A stretch of 64,000 nt of DNA, taken from NCBI GenBank assembly GCA_901457705.2, contig LR590083.2, positions 3,162,597-3,226,596 of the forward strand. Reading direction: 5' to 3'. The notes beneath the pieces were generated by a model, which searched no databases, was not told the origin of the DNA, and worked only from the letters and a program-made list of their open reading frames with translations. This DNA is from Beijerinckiaceae bacterium RH AL1. GTDB taxonomy: Bacteria; Pseudomonadota; Alphaproteobacteria; Rhizobiales; Beijerinckiaceae. A program made the translations under genes and the position numbers. Positions within the stretch are counted from its first letter, which is position 1. Every line of letters starts with the position of its first letter. Shown here in pieces: positions 19,327 to 28,830 of this stretch.

Positions 19327-20612
19327 TCTATCCGACGCGGCGGGCGGTCCTGGTCGCGGCGAGCGGCGCGCCGATTGCGCTGCTGCTGGCCGTAGCCTCG
19401 CCGATGGCGTGGTTCGTCGCACCGTCATGGGTGATGGCGGTGATGGCACTGATCGTCCTCGACGCCTTCGGCGCCGCCGCGGCGCCTTCGCTGCGCGTCG
19501 AGGCGGCGGGCGCGGTCGGCGTCGGCGCGTCGCTGCCGGTGCGGCTCGTGCTCGATCGCGCGGCGGCCGGCGCGGAGGTCGCGCTCGATGTCGGCCCGCG
19601 CCTGGAGGGACCGCCCGGCGACGCGGCGCGCTTCGAGAGCGGCGTCACGACCAAGGTGCTGGCCTACAGGGCCGTGCGGCGCGGCACGGAGCGGATCGCG
19701 CGCGCCTGGCTGCGCTGGCCGGGCCCGCTGGGCCTCGCCTGGCGCCAGAGGGTGACGAGGCTCGACCGCGCGGTGGCGATCACGCCGGATATCCGCGCGG
19801 TGCACGACGAGGGCGCGCTGCTGCTGCGCAGTGCGCAGGCCGGCCAGCTCGCGCGGGTCGATCGCGGCGAGGGCAGCGACTTCGAGGCGCTGACCGAGTT
19901 CCGCGCCGGCATGGACAAGCGCATGATCGACTGGAAGCGGTCGTCGCGCCACCACGAGCTGCTCGCCAAGGACATGCATGTCGAGCGCAACAACCAGGTC
20001 GTCTTCGCGGTCGACGCCGGGCGCGCCATGTCGGACCCGGTGGACGGCGTGGCGCGCGTCGATCGCGCGGTGACGGCGGCGCTGCTCTCGGCCTATGTCG
20101 CGCTGAAGCTCGGCGATCGCGTGTCTCTGTTCGGCTTCGACGCGCGGCCGCGCATCGCCTCCGGCGCCGTCACCGGCATCCGCGCCTTCGCCTCGCTGCA
20201 GCGGCTGGCGAGCGAGCTCGACTACAGCACGGCCGAGACCAACCACACGCTGGCCCTGGCGACGCTGGCCGGCGGGCTCAGCCGGCGCGCGCTCGTCGTC
20301 GTCTTCACCGAGGTGACCGACGAGACCGGCGCGGAGCTGATGCTGCGCGCCGCCCAGCATCTGCTGTCGCGCCACCTCGTCGTCTTCGTGCTGATCGACG
20401 ATGCCGAGCTCGAGGCGCTCGCCGCCGCGGCGCCCGACGACATCGACGCGGTCTCGCGCGCCGTGACGGCCGCGGCCTTGCTGCGCCAGCGCCGGCTCGT
20501 CGCCGCGCGGCTCCGCAGCCTCGGCGTCCAGGTGCTGGAGACCCCGCACGATCGCATCGGCCCTGCCCTCGTCGCGAGCTATCTCGACTTCAAGCGGAGG
20601 AACTTGCTGTGA
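19323..20612 (+). CDS. DUF58 protein with vWA-like domain
   Basis: The 429-residue protein has two N-terminal hydrophobic segments ([20 protein letters not shown] and the following one) and the DUF58 core ([19 protein letters not shown], about 195-213). A von Willebrand A-like domain follows, starting [13 protein letters not shown], which carries a partial metal-ion motif. DUF58 proteins are the usual partners of MoxR ATPases. Start GTG 19323 overlaps the moxR stop; the end overlaps the next GTG. Role in this organism unknown. Confidence 0.9.
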
Positions 20613-21607
20613 GCGCGGTCGGCAGCACCCTCACGGAGACGCGCTTCCGCGCCGCCCGCGAAGCCGACTGGGCGAAGCTCGAAAGCCTGCTCGACCGCAT
20701 CGAGCGCGGCTCGCTGCGCAAGCTCTCGGACGAGGATCTGTTCTCGCTTCCCGTGATGTATCGCGCGACGCTCTCCTCGCTCTCGGTCGCCCGCGAGACG
20801 TCGCTCGATCGCGAGCTGGTGCGCTACCTGGAAGCTTTGGCGACGCGGGCCTACTTCGTCACATACTCGATCCGCGCGCCGATGGGGCCGCGCATCCTGC
20901 GCTTCTTCACGCGCGACTGGCCCGAGGCGGTGCTCGCGCTGCGGCGCGAGCTTGCCGTCACCGTGATCCTGATGGCCGCCGGCCTCGCGGCCGCCTGGCT
21001 GCTCATCGCGCAGGACGCGGCGTGGTTCTATGCGATTATCCCGCAGAGCTTGGCGCAGGGGCGCGACCCCACCGCCTCGACGGCGGACCTGAAGCGCGTG
21101 CTCGGCGCCGGCCAGCACGGCTTCCTGGAGTTCTTCGCGACCTTCCTCTTCGCCCACAACTCACAGGTCGCGTTCCTCTCCTATGCGCTCGGCGCCGCCT
21201 TCGCGCTGCCGACCCTGCTGCTGATGGTCTACAACGGCTGCATGATCGGCGCGCTGATGGCGCTCTACGCGAGCCACGGGCTCGGCCTCGAGCTGGCGGG
21301 CTGGCTCGCCATCCACGGCACGACCGAGCTGTTCGCGATCTCGATCGCCGGCGCGGCGGGCCTGCGCATCGGCATGGCGGTCGCCTTTCCCGGGCGGCTC
21401 TCCCGCCTGACGGCGGCGACACGCGCCGGGCAGCTCGGCGGCGTCGCGATGATCGGCGTGGTGCTGATGCTCTTCGTCGCCGGCGGCCTGGAGGGCATCG
21501 GGCGCCAGATCGTCACCGACACCGGCGCGCGCTTCGCGATCGGCGGCATGATGCTCGTCGGCTGGCTCCTCTACTTCTTCACGCCGCGACCGGCGCTCCG
21601 TGGCTGA
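20609..21607 (+). CDS. SpoIIM-like membrane protein (stage II sporulation M family)
   Basis: The 332-residue protein has a soluble N-terminal helical region (about 1-110) and a C-terminal set of about five membrane segments with the family pattern FFATFLFAHNSQVAFLSYALG and GWLAIHGTTELFAI. In Bacillus, SpoIIM acts with SpoIID/P in peptidoglycan hydrolysis during engulfment. This non-sporulating context is the COG1300 type found in MoxR operons. GTG at 20609 overlaps the DUF58 stop, and the last 8 bases overlap the RDD gene. Confidence 0.87.
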   Translation: MSAVGSTLTETRFRAAREADWAKLESLLDRIERGSLRKLSDEDLFSLPVMYRATLSSLSVARETSLDRELVRYLEALATRAYFVTYSIRAPMGPRILRFFTRDWPEAVLALRRELAVTVILMAAGLAAAWLLIAQDAAWFYAIIPQSLAQGRDPTASTADLKRVLGAGQHGFLEFFATFLFAHNSQVAFLSYALGAAFALPTLLLMVYNGCMIGALMALYASHGLGLELAGWLAIHGTTELFAISIAGAAGLRIGMAVAFPGRLSRLTAATRAGQLGGVAMIGVVLMLFVAGGLEGIGRQIVTDTGARFAIGGMMLVGWLLYFFTPRPALRG

Positions 21608-22472
21608 GCGCGCGGCCGAGGGCCGCTTCACCCGGCCCTTCGTGACGCCGGAAGGGGTCGACCTGCGCCTGTCCCTCGCGCAGAGCGGCGAGCGGGCGAG
21701 CGCCTTCATCCTCGATGTCGTCGTCATGGGCACGGCGCTCGTCGCGCTCACCATCGCCGTCGTGATCGCGTTCGTCGGCGTCGGCCGGCTGTTCGCCCAG
21801 GTGCTCGCAATCGTCTGGCTGCTCGGCTTCTTTCTCCTGCGGGTCGGCTATTTCATAAGCTTCGAGCTGGGCGGCCGGGCGGCGACGCCGGGCAAGCGCA
21901 TGCTCGGCCTTCGCGTCGTGGCCCGCGACGGCGGCCCCTTGACCGCAGCGGCGGTCGTCACGCGCAACGCGCTGCGCGAGCTCGAGGTGTTCGTGCCGCT
22001 CTCCTTCCTCGCCTATCGCGCCGCGCAGTCCGATGCCGAGCTGTGGACCGGCATCGCCGGGCTCGCCTGGGCCGGCATCTTCGCCTTCTTCCCGCTGTTC
22101 AACCGCGACCGGATGCGGATGGGCGACCTGCTGGCGGGCACCTGGGTGGTGCGCGCGCCGCGTCGCAAGCTCGTCATGCCGGTGGCCAGCCAGGCTTCGA
22201 CCGATGCCGGCTTTGCCTTCACCCCGGCGCAGCTCGACGCCTACGGCGAGTTCGAGCTGCAGACGCTGGCTGACGTCCTGCGCCGCGGCGACCGAGCGGC
22301 GATGGCGACCGTCGCCGCCGGCATCCGCCGCAAGATCCGCTGGACCGCGCCGCCAGGGGACGACGCGGCCTTCCTCGGCGCCTATTACGCGGCGCTCTGC
22401 GCGAAGCTCGAGCGCGGCATCTTGTTCGGCCGCAAGCGACTAGACAAAAACGACAGGCGGCGTGCGAGCTAG
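21600..22472 (+). CDS. RDD family membrane protein
   Basis: The 290-residue protein has an N-terminal RDD domain: the segment GERASAFILDVVVMGTALVAL, then WLLGFFLLRVGYFISFELGGRAATPGKRMLGLRVV, containing the GGRAATPGKRMLGL signature. A ~90-residue cytoplasmic tail follows, unusual among the shortest RDD proteins and containing helical repeats. The family is proposed to transport or chaperone, without a settled function. It is the last gene of the six-gene operon; GTG 21600 overlaps the previous gene. Confidence 0.87.
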   Translation: MAERAAEGRFTRPFVTPEGVDLRLSLAQSGERASAFILDVVVMGTALVALTIAVVIAFVGVGRLFAQVLAIVWLLGFFLLRVGYFISFELGGRAATPGKRMLGLRVVARDGGPLTAAAVVTRNALRELEVFVPLSFLAYRAAQSDAELWTGIAGLAWAGIFAFFPLFNRDRMRMGDLLAGTWVVRAPRRKLVMPVASQASTDAGFAFTPAQLDAYGEFELQTLADVLRRGDRAAMATVAAGIRRKIRWTAPPGDDAAFLGAYYAALCAKLERGILFGRKRLDKNDRRRAS

Positions 22473-22503
22473 CGCCACGCATCCCCACAGAGGTTCATCC
22501 GGC

Positions 22504-23658
22504 TTGCCCTCCAACCCCGTCTTTGACCGCGACCGCCTTGCCGCCTTCGCCCGGCGGCTCGACGCCGACGTCGCTTCCGGCGCGATCCCCGGCGCGGCGC
22601 TGCTGATCGGCGGCCGCGAGGCCGACCTCTTCGCGCACGAGGCGGGCTTTCGCGACATTGCCACGCGCGCCCCCCTGCGCGCGGATGCGATCTGGCGCAT
22701 CTACTCGATGACCAAGCCGATCGTGACCATGGCCGGTCTCGTCCTGATGGAGCGCGGGCTCCTCACGCTCGACCAGCCCATCGCGGACTTCATCCCCGCC
22801 TTCGCCGAACTCGAGGTCGCGCTGCCGGACGGGCGCCGCGTGCCGGCGGAGCACGCGCCGACGATCCAGGACCTGATGCGCCATACCGCCGGCATCACCT
22901 ACGGCTTCCTCGGCGACAGCCCGGCGCAGCGCGCCGCCGTCGCCGACGGCTTCCTCATGCGGGACCTCGCCAACGCGGACTACGTCGCGCGGCTCGCCAG
23001 GATACCGCTCGAGCATCAGCCCGGTCGCGTCTGGCACTACAGCCACGCCACCGACGTGCTCGGCCACGTGCTCGAGGTCGCGATGGGCTGCGACCTCGCA
23101 CACGTGCTGGACGACACGCTGCTCGCGCCGCTCGGCATGCGCGAGACATGGTTTGCCGTGCCACCGTCGGAGGTCGGCCGCGTGGCCGAGCCGCTGCCGC
23201 AGGCGCCGGGCCAGCGCCCGCTGTTCTTCGATCCGCGCAAGCCGCGGCGCGGCCAGCGCGGCAACCACGGCCTGTTCTCGACCATGGCCGACCAGGCGTG
23301 CTTCCTGCGCATGATGCTGTGCGACGGCCGGCTCGGCGCGCAGCGCGTGCTGAGCGGGCCGGCGATCGCGCTCGCAACGTCGGACCACCTCGGCCGCGAC
23401 ATCGCCCGCGCCGCCTACTACCCGCCTGGCCCCGGCTACGGCTTCGGGCTGGGTTTCGCGGTGCGTCTCGCCGTCGGCGAGGCCGCCTACCCCGGCTCGG
23501 TCGGCGACTACTTCTGGTCCGGCGTCGGCGGCACCTATTTCTGGGTCGATCCCGCGCGCGGGTTTTTCGCAATCCTGATGATGCAGACGTCCGACGCCGC
23601 GCAGCGCGCGCACTACCGTGCGCTGGCGCGCGCGATGGTCTATGCGGCGCTGGAATGA
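22504..23658 (+). CDS. Class C beta-lactamase-fold serine hydrolase
   Basis: The ~384-residue protein is a beta-lactamase/esterase family VIII type serine hydrolase. The nucleophile motif SMTK (Ser68-Lys71 from TTG 22504), the YSH second motif near HYSHATDVLG, and a C-terminal GGTYFWVDP in place of the usual HTG/KTG are visible. No signal peptide is evident, so an intracellular esterase is likelier than a secreted beta-lactamase. Start is uncertain: GTG 22462, overlapping the RDD gene, would add 14 residues. It runs into the next gene by ATGA. Confidence 0.85.
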   Translation: MPSNPVFDRDRLAAFARRLDADVASGAIPGAALLIGGREADLFAHEAGFRDIATRAPLRADAIWRIYSMTKPIVTMAGLVLMERGLLTLDQPIADFIPAFAELEVALPDGRRVPAEHAPTIQDLMRHTAGITYGFLGDSPAQRAAVADGFLMRDLANADYVARLARIPLEHQPGRVWHYSHATDVLGHVLEVAMGCDLAHVLDDTLLAPLGMRETWFAVPPSEVGRVAEPLPQAPGQRPLFFDPRKPRRGQRGNHGLFSTMADQACFLRMMLCDGRLGAQRVLSGPAIALATSDHLGRDIARAAYYPPGPGYGFGLGFAVRLAVGEAAYPGSVGDYFWSGVGGTYFWVDPARGFFAILMMQTSDAAQRAHYRALARAMVYAALE

Positions 23659-25385
23659 TTCGGCCGTCGGCGACCGCACCACAGCAAGGCACCTCCGATC
23701 GCGAGACCGTCCTCGTCCTCGTGGACGAGATCGGAGCCGGCGGCCTGCCCGATCGCACGCGCGCCCTGCTGCGGGCGCTTTGCGCGTTCGTCAGGCCGAT
23801 TTTAGTCGCGCAGCGCTATGGCAAGCCGCCCTGGCGGATCGGCAAGGCGCCGTGGGCAGAGGAGGCCTATGCCTTCCCGGCACAGAACTACAACGCCAGC
23901 GTCAAGCGGTTCGCGGCCGATCTCGTCCGGCATCATGCCCCGGCGTGGGTGCTCGCCTACGGCTGGGAGAACACGCAACTCGTCGTCGAGCTTTCCGAGC
24001 GCGACGTGCCGATCCTCGTCTTCGCGGACTATGTCTCCTTGAACCCGAACGCGGAAGGGCAGCTCGGCTGGGCCTCATACTTCGCCGACAGGATCGTGCT
24101 GCCGGAGGCCATCCTTCTTCATGCCAAATTCGCGTTCCGCGCGGGCGCCTCGCCGCACGGTGCGCTGGCGAGCCGGTTTCGCGTGTTCGACGCGCCGGAA
24201 GCGATACCGAAGCCGCGGCGCTTCGGAGGCCTCCTCGCATCGCGGTCCGACGTAGGCGACCGGCTCGACGTGGCACGTCGCCTCATCGAGGTTGGTCGAC
24301 AAACCGTCGTCGAGCGCACCCGGCTCGCGGCGCGCCTTCACCGAGATGCGGCGACGATCGAGGCCGCCGGCGTCTTCGACGCGGGACTCGCCGTGCCGCC
24401 GCGCGACGCCGCCGACACGCAGTCGGCGATCCTCGCGTATCTGCGAATGTCCCACCGGCTTGCGCCGCTCGACAGGGAGGGCGTCGGACCGATCCTGCGG
24501 CGGCCGATGGCGGGGTTTCACCCGCTCGTCTACGCGACCGATTGCGCCGGCTTCGACTACGCCGCCGACGAAGACCCGTTCGCGCACTTCCTGCGCAGCG
24601 GGCGCCCGAAGGGCCGCTGGACCCACCAGATCATCGCGCCACGGGCGGACCCCGTCCCGCGGGCCGAGCTTCGCGTCGCGCTCCACGCACACATGCATTA
24701 TCCCGAGTTCCTGCCGGAGCTTCTCGAGCGCGTGGCGATCAACGCGACGCCGGTCGATCTCTTCATCACCACGACCTCCGAAGAACGCCGCGCGGAGATA
24801 GCAGATTTCCTCGACCGCGCCGGCATCGCTCCAGCGATGCTCCTCAGCGAGCCGTCGAACCGCGGGCGCGACATCTGGCCGTTCCTCGCCCTGCTTGGCG
24901 CGGGTGCTTTCGCCGGCTACGACGTCGTCGGCCACGTGCACGGCAAGCGCAGCCCCGCCCATGAGGCCGGGATGGCCTGGAAGGACTTCCTCTGGCGCCA
25001 TCTCGTCGGAGGTCCGGAGGCGATGATGGACCGGATTCTCGCGGCCTTCGCGCGCGCGCCGCGAATTGGGCTCGTCATCGCCGAGGACCCGCACCTCGAA
25101 AGCTGGGCCGGCAACAAGGCGATTGCGAGCGATCTCGCGGCAAGGTTGGGTATCGCCCCTCCCCTGCCCGCCTATTTCGAGTTTCCGGTGGGGACGATGT
25201 TCTGGACGCGCCCGGAGGCCATGGCGCCGCTCGTCGACCTGCACCTCACGCCCGACATGATCCCGCCGGAGCCCCTCCCCGCCGATGGCACGCTCCTGCA
25301 CGCGCTCGAGCGGCTCGTTCCCTTCGTGGCCGAAAAGGCCGGCTTCGAGGTCTCGGCCGCCTATGTGCCGGGATGCGCGCGCTAG
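23655..25385 (+). CDS. RgpF-like rhamnan synthesis F family protein
   Basis: The 576-residue protein shows the rhamnan synthesis protein F (RgpF, PF05045) pattern in its C-terminal third: ALHAHMHYPEFLPELLERV, then NRGRDIWPFLALL and YDVVGHVHGKRSP, and finally FPVGTMFWTRPEAM. The N-terminal ~300 residues resemble a degenerate glycosyltransferase-like domain. Such proteins assemble rhamnose-containing surface polysaccharides. No other polysaccharide genes are nearby. Start ATG overlaps the upstream stop (ATGA). Substrate unknown. Confidence 0.82.
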   Translation: MIRPSATAPQQGTSDRETVLVLVDEIGAGGLPDRTRALLRALCAFVRPILVAQRYGKPPWRIGKAPWAEEAYAFPAQNYNASVKRFAADLVRHHAPAWVLAYGWENTQLVVELSERDVPILVFADYVSLNPNAEGQLGWASYFADRIVLPEAILLHAKFAFRAGASPHGALASRFRVFDAPEAIPKPRRFGGLLASRSDVGDRLDVARRLIEVGRQTVVERTRLAARLHRDAATIEAAGVFDAGLAVPPRDAADTQSAILAYLRMSHRLAPLDREGVGPILRRPMAGFHPLVYATDCAGFDYAADEDPFAHFLRSGRPKGRWTHQIIAPRADPVPRAELRVALHAHMHYPEFLPELLERVAINATPVDLFITTTSEERRAEIADFLDRAGIAPAMLLSEPSNRGRDIWPFLALLGAGAFAGYDVVGHVHGKRSPAHEAGMAWKDFLWRHLVGGPEAMMDRILAAFARAPRIGLVIAEDPHLESWAGNKAIASDLAARLGIAPPLPAYFEFPVGTMFWTRPEAMAPLVDLHLTPDMIPPEPLPADGTLLHALERLVPFVAEKAGFEVSAAYVPGCAR

Positions 25386-25396
25386 CGAGTGTGCCA

Positions 25397-25580
25397 ATCT
25401 TCTGGGATCAGGCCGCTCTTCGATCCCTCATGGTGAGGAGCGCATAGCGCGTCTCGAACCAGGAGGGGTCCAGGTGGCTCGATCCGTGGCTCGATCCGTG
25501 GACCGCCTCGTGGTTCGACTCGCGCTACGCGCGGCTCACCATGAGGCTACTGGGGCACGTCGACCGATCCGGGATGCACT
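25397..25580. repeat. Composite palindromic repeat, copy A
   Basis: This ~184-bp sequence is, by eye, about 90% identical to the reverse complement of 30072-30254. Inside it are two divergent inverted copies of a ~42-bp palindrome-like unit, one beginning CCTCATGGTGAGGAGCGC and the other ending GGCTCACCATGAGG. A 12-bp tandem GTGGCTCGATCC sits between. Such paired palindromic units are BIME-like. With copy B it brackets the acyl-carrier gene cluster. Confidence 0.9.
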
Positions 25581-25609
25581 TTAGCGGATCGTCTTGAGCC
25601 GCCCATCCA

Positions 25610-27403
25610 TCAGAGCCGCATCTCGCCCTTGACGATCGCCGCATGCCGCGTCTCGTCCAGGCGGACGTAGGCCTCGCCGCCGTCGACGTAGAGCGGATCG
25701 TGGACGCGCCCGGGATCGAACCCCTCGGCGACGTCGGTGGCCTTCTGCACCTTGAACGTGCCGGTCACCGCCAGCCGCTCGCGCAGGCGCAGGAACACGG
25801 GGCACGCGTAGCGCGGCAGCCGTGCCGCGAGATGGGCGTGCAGCGCGTCGAGGTCGAGGTCGGGCGCGGCGACGAGCGCCGCCATGCCGGCACGGCCGTC
25901 GGCGCCCGGCACGGCGACGCCGTAGACCGAGACTTCCCGCACGCCGGGGTGTGCCGCGAGCACGTCCGCCACCTCGCTCGTCGCGACGTTCTCGCCCTTC
26001 CAGCGGAACGTGTCGCCGATGCGGTCGACGAAGTAGTAGAAGCCGCGCCCGTCGCGCCGCATCAGGTCGCCGGTGCGGAACCAGACGTCGCCCTTGGCGA
26101 AGACGTCGCGCAGCAGCTTGCGCTCGCTCGCGGCCTCGTCGGTGTAGCCCTCGAAGCGCGTCGCGAGCTTCTCGGCGTTCGCGGCGACGAGGCCGATCGC
26201 CTCGCCGACCTCGTCGGCGTCGCAGCGGCGACAGAAGCCGTCGTCGCCGCGCACCGGCGCCTCGCGCGCGACGTCGAAGGCGACGAGCGCGATGGGCGCG
26301 CGATGCGCCATGAAGCGCGGAATGCGGCCGATGGCGCCGGGCTCGCCCTCGAGATTGAAGAGCGAGAACGAGCCCTCCGTCGCCGCGTAGAACTCGATGA
26401 TGCGTGGGATCGCGAAGCGCGTCTCGAAGGCGCGCCACACGTCGGCGCGCAAGCCGTTGCCGATGGCGAGCCGCAGCCGATGCGGCTGCGCGGCGGCGCC
26501 TTCGGGGGCGGCGGCGAGGTAGCGGCAGAGCTCGCCGATATACTGGAAGATCGTCGCGCCCGAGGCCGCGACGTCGGCCCAGAAGCCGCTGGCGGAAAAC
26601 CCCTTGCGGACGATGACCGCTCCGCCTGCGACCAGCATGGCGCCGACGGCGACGACGCCGCCGACGCTGTGGTACATCGGCAGGCAGTCGTAGAGCCGGT
26701 CGTCGGCGCGCGCGTCCGTGACGCCGGCGAACCACTCGCTCCACATCATGATGCGGAAGTGGCTGACGTGCGCCGCCTTCGGCAGGCCCGTCGTGCCCGA
26801 GGTGTAGATGAGCAGCGCGGGATCGGCGAGCGTGATCTCGCGCTCGGCCTCCGGCGCTGTCGTCGGCAGCGCCGCGAGGACAGGGTCGAGCGCTGCGAAG
26901 CCCTCGGCCTCACCGTCCCAGACCCAACCTTTTCCCGTCGTCGTTTTTTCGAGCACCTCGGCAAGGGCCGGCGCGAGGGACGGCGACGCGATGACATGGC
27001 GCGCCGCCGCCACCTCGAGCGCATGCGCGAGGCCGGCGCCGACGAGCTGGGTGTTGAGCAGCGCGGCAACGATGCCGACGCGCGACAGGCCGATCCACAG
27101 CGCGGGATAGGCGGGCTGGTTCTCCAGCATCAGCGCGACGCGATCGCCCGGCCGCAGCCCCTCGCCGAGCGCCCAATGCGCCGCCTGGTTCGCCAGCGCG
27201 ACGAGGCTTGCATAGTCGAGGCTCGCCGTGTCGCCGATCAGGGCCGGACGGCCCGCCTCCGCGGCCTCGTCGAGCGCGCGGGCGAGCGTGCGGGTCGAGC
27301 CCGGCGTGATGTCGGCGGTGCGCTGCAGGGCGCGCACCCAGTCGGCGTTGGCCGAGGGGCGCTCGGGGCGCAGCGGCGGGAGCGCGTTCATGGCGGCGCT
27401 CAC
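25610..27403 (-). CDS. Long-chain fatty-acyl-CoA synthetase, FATP type
   Basis: The 597-residue protein is an AMP-forming acyl-CoA/fatty-acid ligase of the FATP/very-long-chain subtype. The ATP-binding motif YTSGTTGLPKA lies near 200, YHSVGG follows, the FATP-characteristic EFYAATEG appears later, and RTGDLM plus VFLRLRERLAVTGTFK form the C-terminal domain. It would activate a carboxylic acid as acyl-adenylate and pass it to CoA or to the carrier protein encoded two genes upstream. GTG 27403 overlaps the preceding GNAT stop (GTGA), so all three minus-strand genes are coupled. Confidence 0.9.
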   Translation of the reverse strand: MSAAMNALPPLRPERPSANADWVRALQRTADITPGSTRTLARALDEAAEAGRPALIGDTASLDYASLVALANQAAHWALGEGLRPGDRVALMLENQPAYPALWIGLSRVGIVAALLNTQLVGAGLAHALEVAAARHVIASPSLAPALAEVLEKTTTGKGWVWDGEAEGFAALDPVLAALPTTAPEAEREITLADPALLIYTSGTTGLPKAAHVSHFRIMMWSEWFAGVTDARADDRLYDCLPMYHSVGGVVAVGAMLVAGGAVIVRKGFSASGFWADVAASGATIFQYIGELCRYLAAAPEGAAAQPHRLRLAIGNGLRADVWRAFETRFAIPRIIEFYAATEGSFSLFNLEGEPGAIGRIPRFMAHRAPIALVAFDVAREAPVRGDDGFCRRCDADEVGEAIGLVAANAEKLATRFEGYTDEAASERKLLRDVFAKGDVWFRTGDLMRRDGRGFYYFVDRIGDTFRWKGENVATSEVADVLAAHPGVREVSVYGVAVPGADGRAGMAALVAAPDLDLDALHAHLAARLPRYACPVFLRLRERLAVTGTFKVQKATDVAEGFDPGRVHDPLYVDGGEAYVRLDETRHAAIVKGEMRL

Positions 27404-28308
27404 GGGCCGAGGTAGACGAGCTCAGTCGCGCTGAGGTCGCCGAGCCGCGGTGCGGCGGGGCCGCGGAAATATTTCATGCGCTTGCCGACGGCGTAATGCC
27501 CGATGAGCCCGGGGATGGGGCCGGTCGCGTCGATCGCGATGGAGACGAAGCCGGTCCGCAGCAGGTGGCGCCCGACCGGCCCGGCGAAGCGCGCCATCTC
27601 GGCCAGGCTGCGGCAGTAGACGAGCTGGGCGCTCGGCAGGCGGTTGCCGGCACTGCGCGAGGGCAGGAAGACGAAGGGATAGGCCGTGCCGCGATAGACG
27701 ACCTCGAGGCAGATGCAGCCGCACGCGGCGTGCTCGGCGAGAAGCGACGACGCATCCGGCGTGCTGGCGTCGACGGCGCGAACGTCCGCCCCCGGCACGC
27801 GGCGCCCGAGCGCGGCCGCCGCATGAAAAGTGCCGAGCACGTAGGGCCTGAAGCCCTGCGCCTCGATGACCTGCAACGTCCACGGCGACGCGGAAATGTT
27901 GAAGAAGGTGACGTCCTTGGCGCGGAACGCGGCGGCCAGCAGCATGTTCGAGTAGCCGCGATAGGCGTCGTCGACGCACCAGCTCGAGACGTTGGCGCGC
28001 ACGCTGCCATCGTCGGCGATCGCGAAGATGAGGAGCACGATGCCGACGACGGCGCCGTCCGCCGTCAGGATGTAGCCGTAGCGCGGGAAGCTCTCCGGCA
28101 CAGCACGATCGCGCAGCCGCAGGAGCCCGCGACGCCAGTAGGCGATGGAGCGCTCCGGAAAGCCGCGGGTAAGGCAGTCGGCGACCGCGTCGAGGTCCTC
28201 GTCGCGGATCTTGCGGCAAACGAGCTTCAGGCGCGGCTTTGCCGCCGCCGTCCGGGATTCGGCGGAACCGCTGGCGTCGGGCGACACGATCGGCTCGTTC
28301 GAGAGCAC
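27400..28308 (-). CDS. GNAT-like acyltransferase, middle gene of the acyl-carrier operon
   Basis: This 302-residue protein has an N-terminal GNAT-like domain: KIRDEDLDAVADCLTRGFPERS, a beta strand RYGYILTADGAVVGIVLLIF, then VDDAYRGYSNMLLAAAF in the acetyl-CoA loop position, lacking the classic RGxGxA. The C-terminal ~130 residues are unfamiliar to me. Its place between a carrier protein and a ligase suggests it transfers an acyl group from the carrier protein to something else; that is inference. No signal peptide or membrane segment is visible. Confidence 0.65.
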   Translation of the reverse strand: MLSNEPIVSPDASGSAESRTAAAKPRLKLVCRKIRDEDLDAVADCLTRGFPERSIAYWRRGLLRLRDRAVPESFPRYGYILTADGAVVGIVLLIFAIADDGSVRANVSSWCVDDAYRGYSNMLLAAAFRAKDVTFFNISASPWTLQVIEAQGFRPYVLGTFHAAAALGRRVPGADVRAVDASTPDASSLLAEHAACGCICLEVVYRGTAYPFVFLPSRSAGNRLPSAQLVYCRSLAEMARFAGPVGRHLLRTGFVSIAIDATGPIPGLIGHYAVGKRMKYFRGPAAPRLGDLSATELVYLGP

Positions 28309-28331
28309 ACGACCTCCTGCTTGCTGATCCC

Positions 28332-28610
28332 CTAGAGCCGCGCCACCAGGGCCGAAAGGCTCGCGATCGACTGGAAGTTCGTCGGCGTCAGCTCACGCTG
28401 CGGGATGGTCACGTCGAACGCCGCCTCGATCGCCAGCATCAAGTCGACCATCGCCATCGAGGTCATGCCGCAATCGACGAGCGAGTCGTTGGGGCCGATC
28501 TCGGTGCGCACGTCGTGCTGGGCGGCGATGCGCCGGACCACGTCGGCAACCCCGGCTTCGACCGCCGCGCCCGTCGAAGCCCCGGCCTGCTGCACTTCTG
28601 CCTGCTGCAT
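28332..28610 (-). CDS. Stand-alone acyl carrier protein
   Basis: The 92-residue protein has a phosphopantetheine-attachment motif, DCGMTSMAMVDLMLAIE, with Ser51 as the predicted attachment site. A short unstructured N-terminus precedes it. The usual DSL is TSM here, like other dedicated carrier proteins rather than fatty-acid AcpP. It is the first gene of the ACP-GNAT-ligase operon, followed 23 bases later by the GNAT gene. Its partners in loading and use are presumably its neighbours, including the divergent acyl-CoA dehydrogenase. Confidence 0.87.
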   Translation of the reverse strand: MQQAEVQQAGASTGAAVEAGVADVVRRIAAQHDVRTEIGPNDSLVDCGMTSMAMVDLMLAIEAAFDVTIPQRELTPTNFQSIASLSALVARL

Positions 28611-28708
28611 TTCGTCACCCTCGGCCGTGTCAATCGACGGCCAACCAAAGCGAGACCGTACAAATCACGCGTCTTGCCGCACTTTGCAAGTAAAATGCCT
28701 TTGAAATG

Positions 28709-28743
28709 AGTGTTAATCTAATTCTTGGTATGCGCTTAACACT
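28709..28743. promoter_or_regulatory. Perfect inverted repeat in the divergent ACP/dehydrogenase promoter region
   Basis: AGTGTTAA (28709-28716) and TTAACACT (28736-28743) are exact inverted 8-mers separated by 19 bases. They lie in an AT-rich 220-bp gap between two divergent genes, where promoters and an operator are expected. A dimeric regulator is a plausible ligand. Confidence 0.45.
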
Positions 28744-28766
28744 TTATTAACCATAAACACACGCTC

Positions 28767-28795
28767 TTGACTCAAAGACCGCATTTATTCGATTA
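28767..28795 (+). promoter_or_regulatory. Candidate sigma70-type promoter for the acyl-CoA dehydrogenase gene
   Basis: TTGACT at 28767-28772 and CGATTA at 28790-28795 are separated by 17 bases. The -10 match is poor. The placement, 35 bases upstream of the ATG in AT-rich DNA, is favourable. Confidence 0.3.
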
Positions 28796-28830
28796 AAAGT
28801 GTAGCGAGTTCCCGAGTTGCGAGCATCAGC

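Noticed and set aside
23148-23654. Upstream extension of the RgpF-like frame across the serine hydrolase gene
   Set aside because: The extension reads arginine/alanine low-complexity sequence and covers the well-supported hydrolase; ATG 23655 with the ATGA overlap is the natural start.
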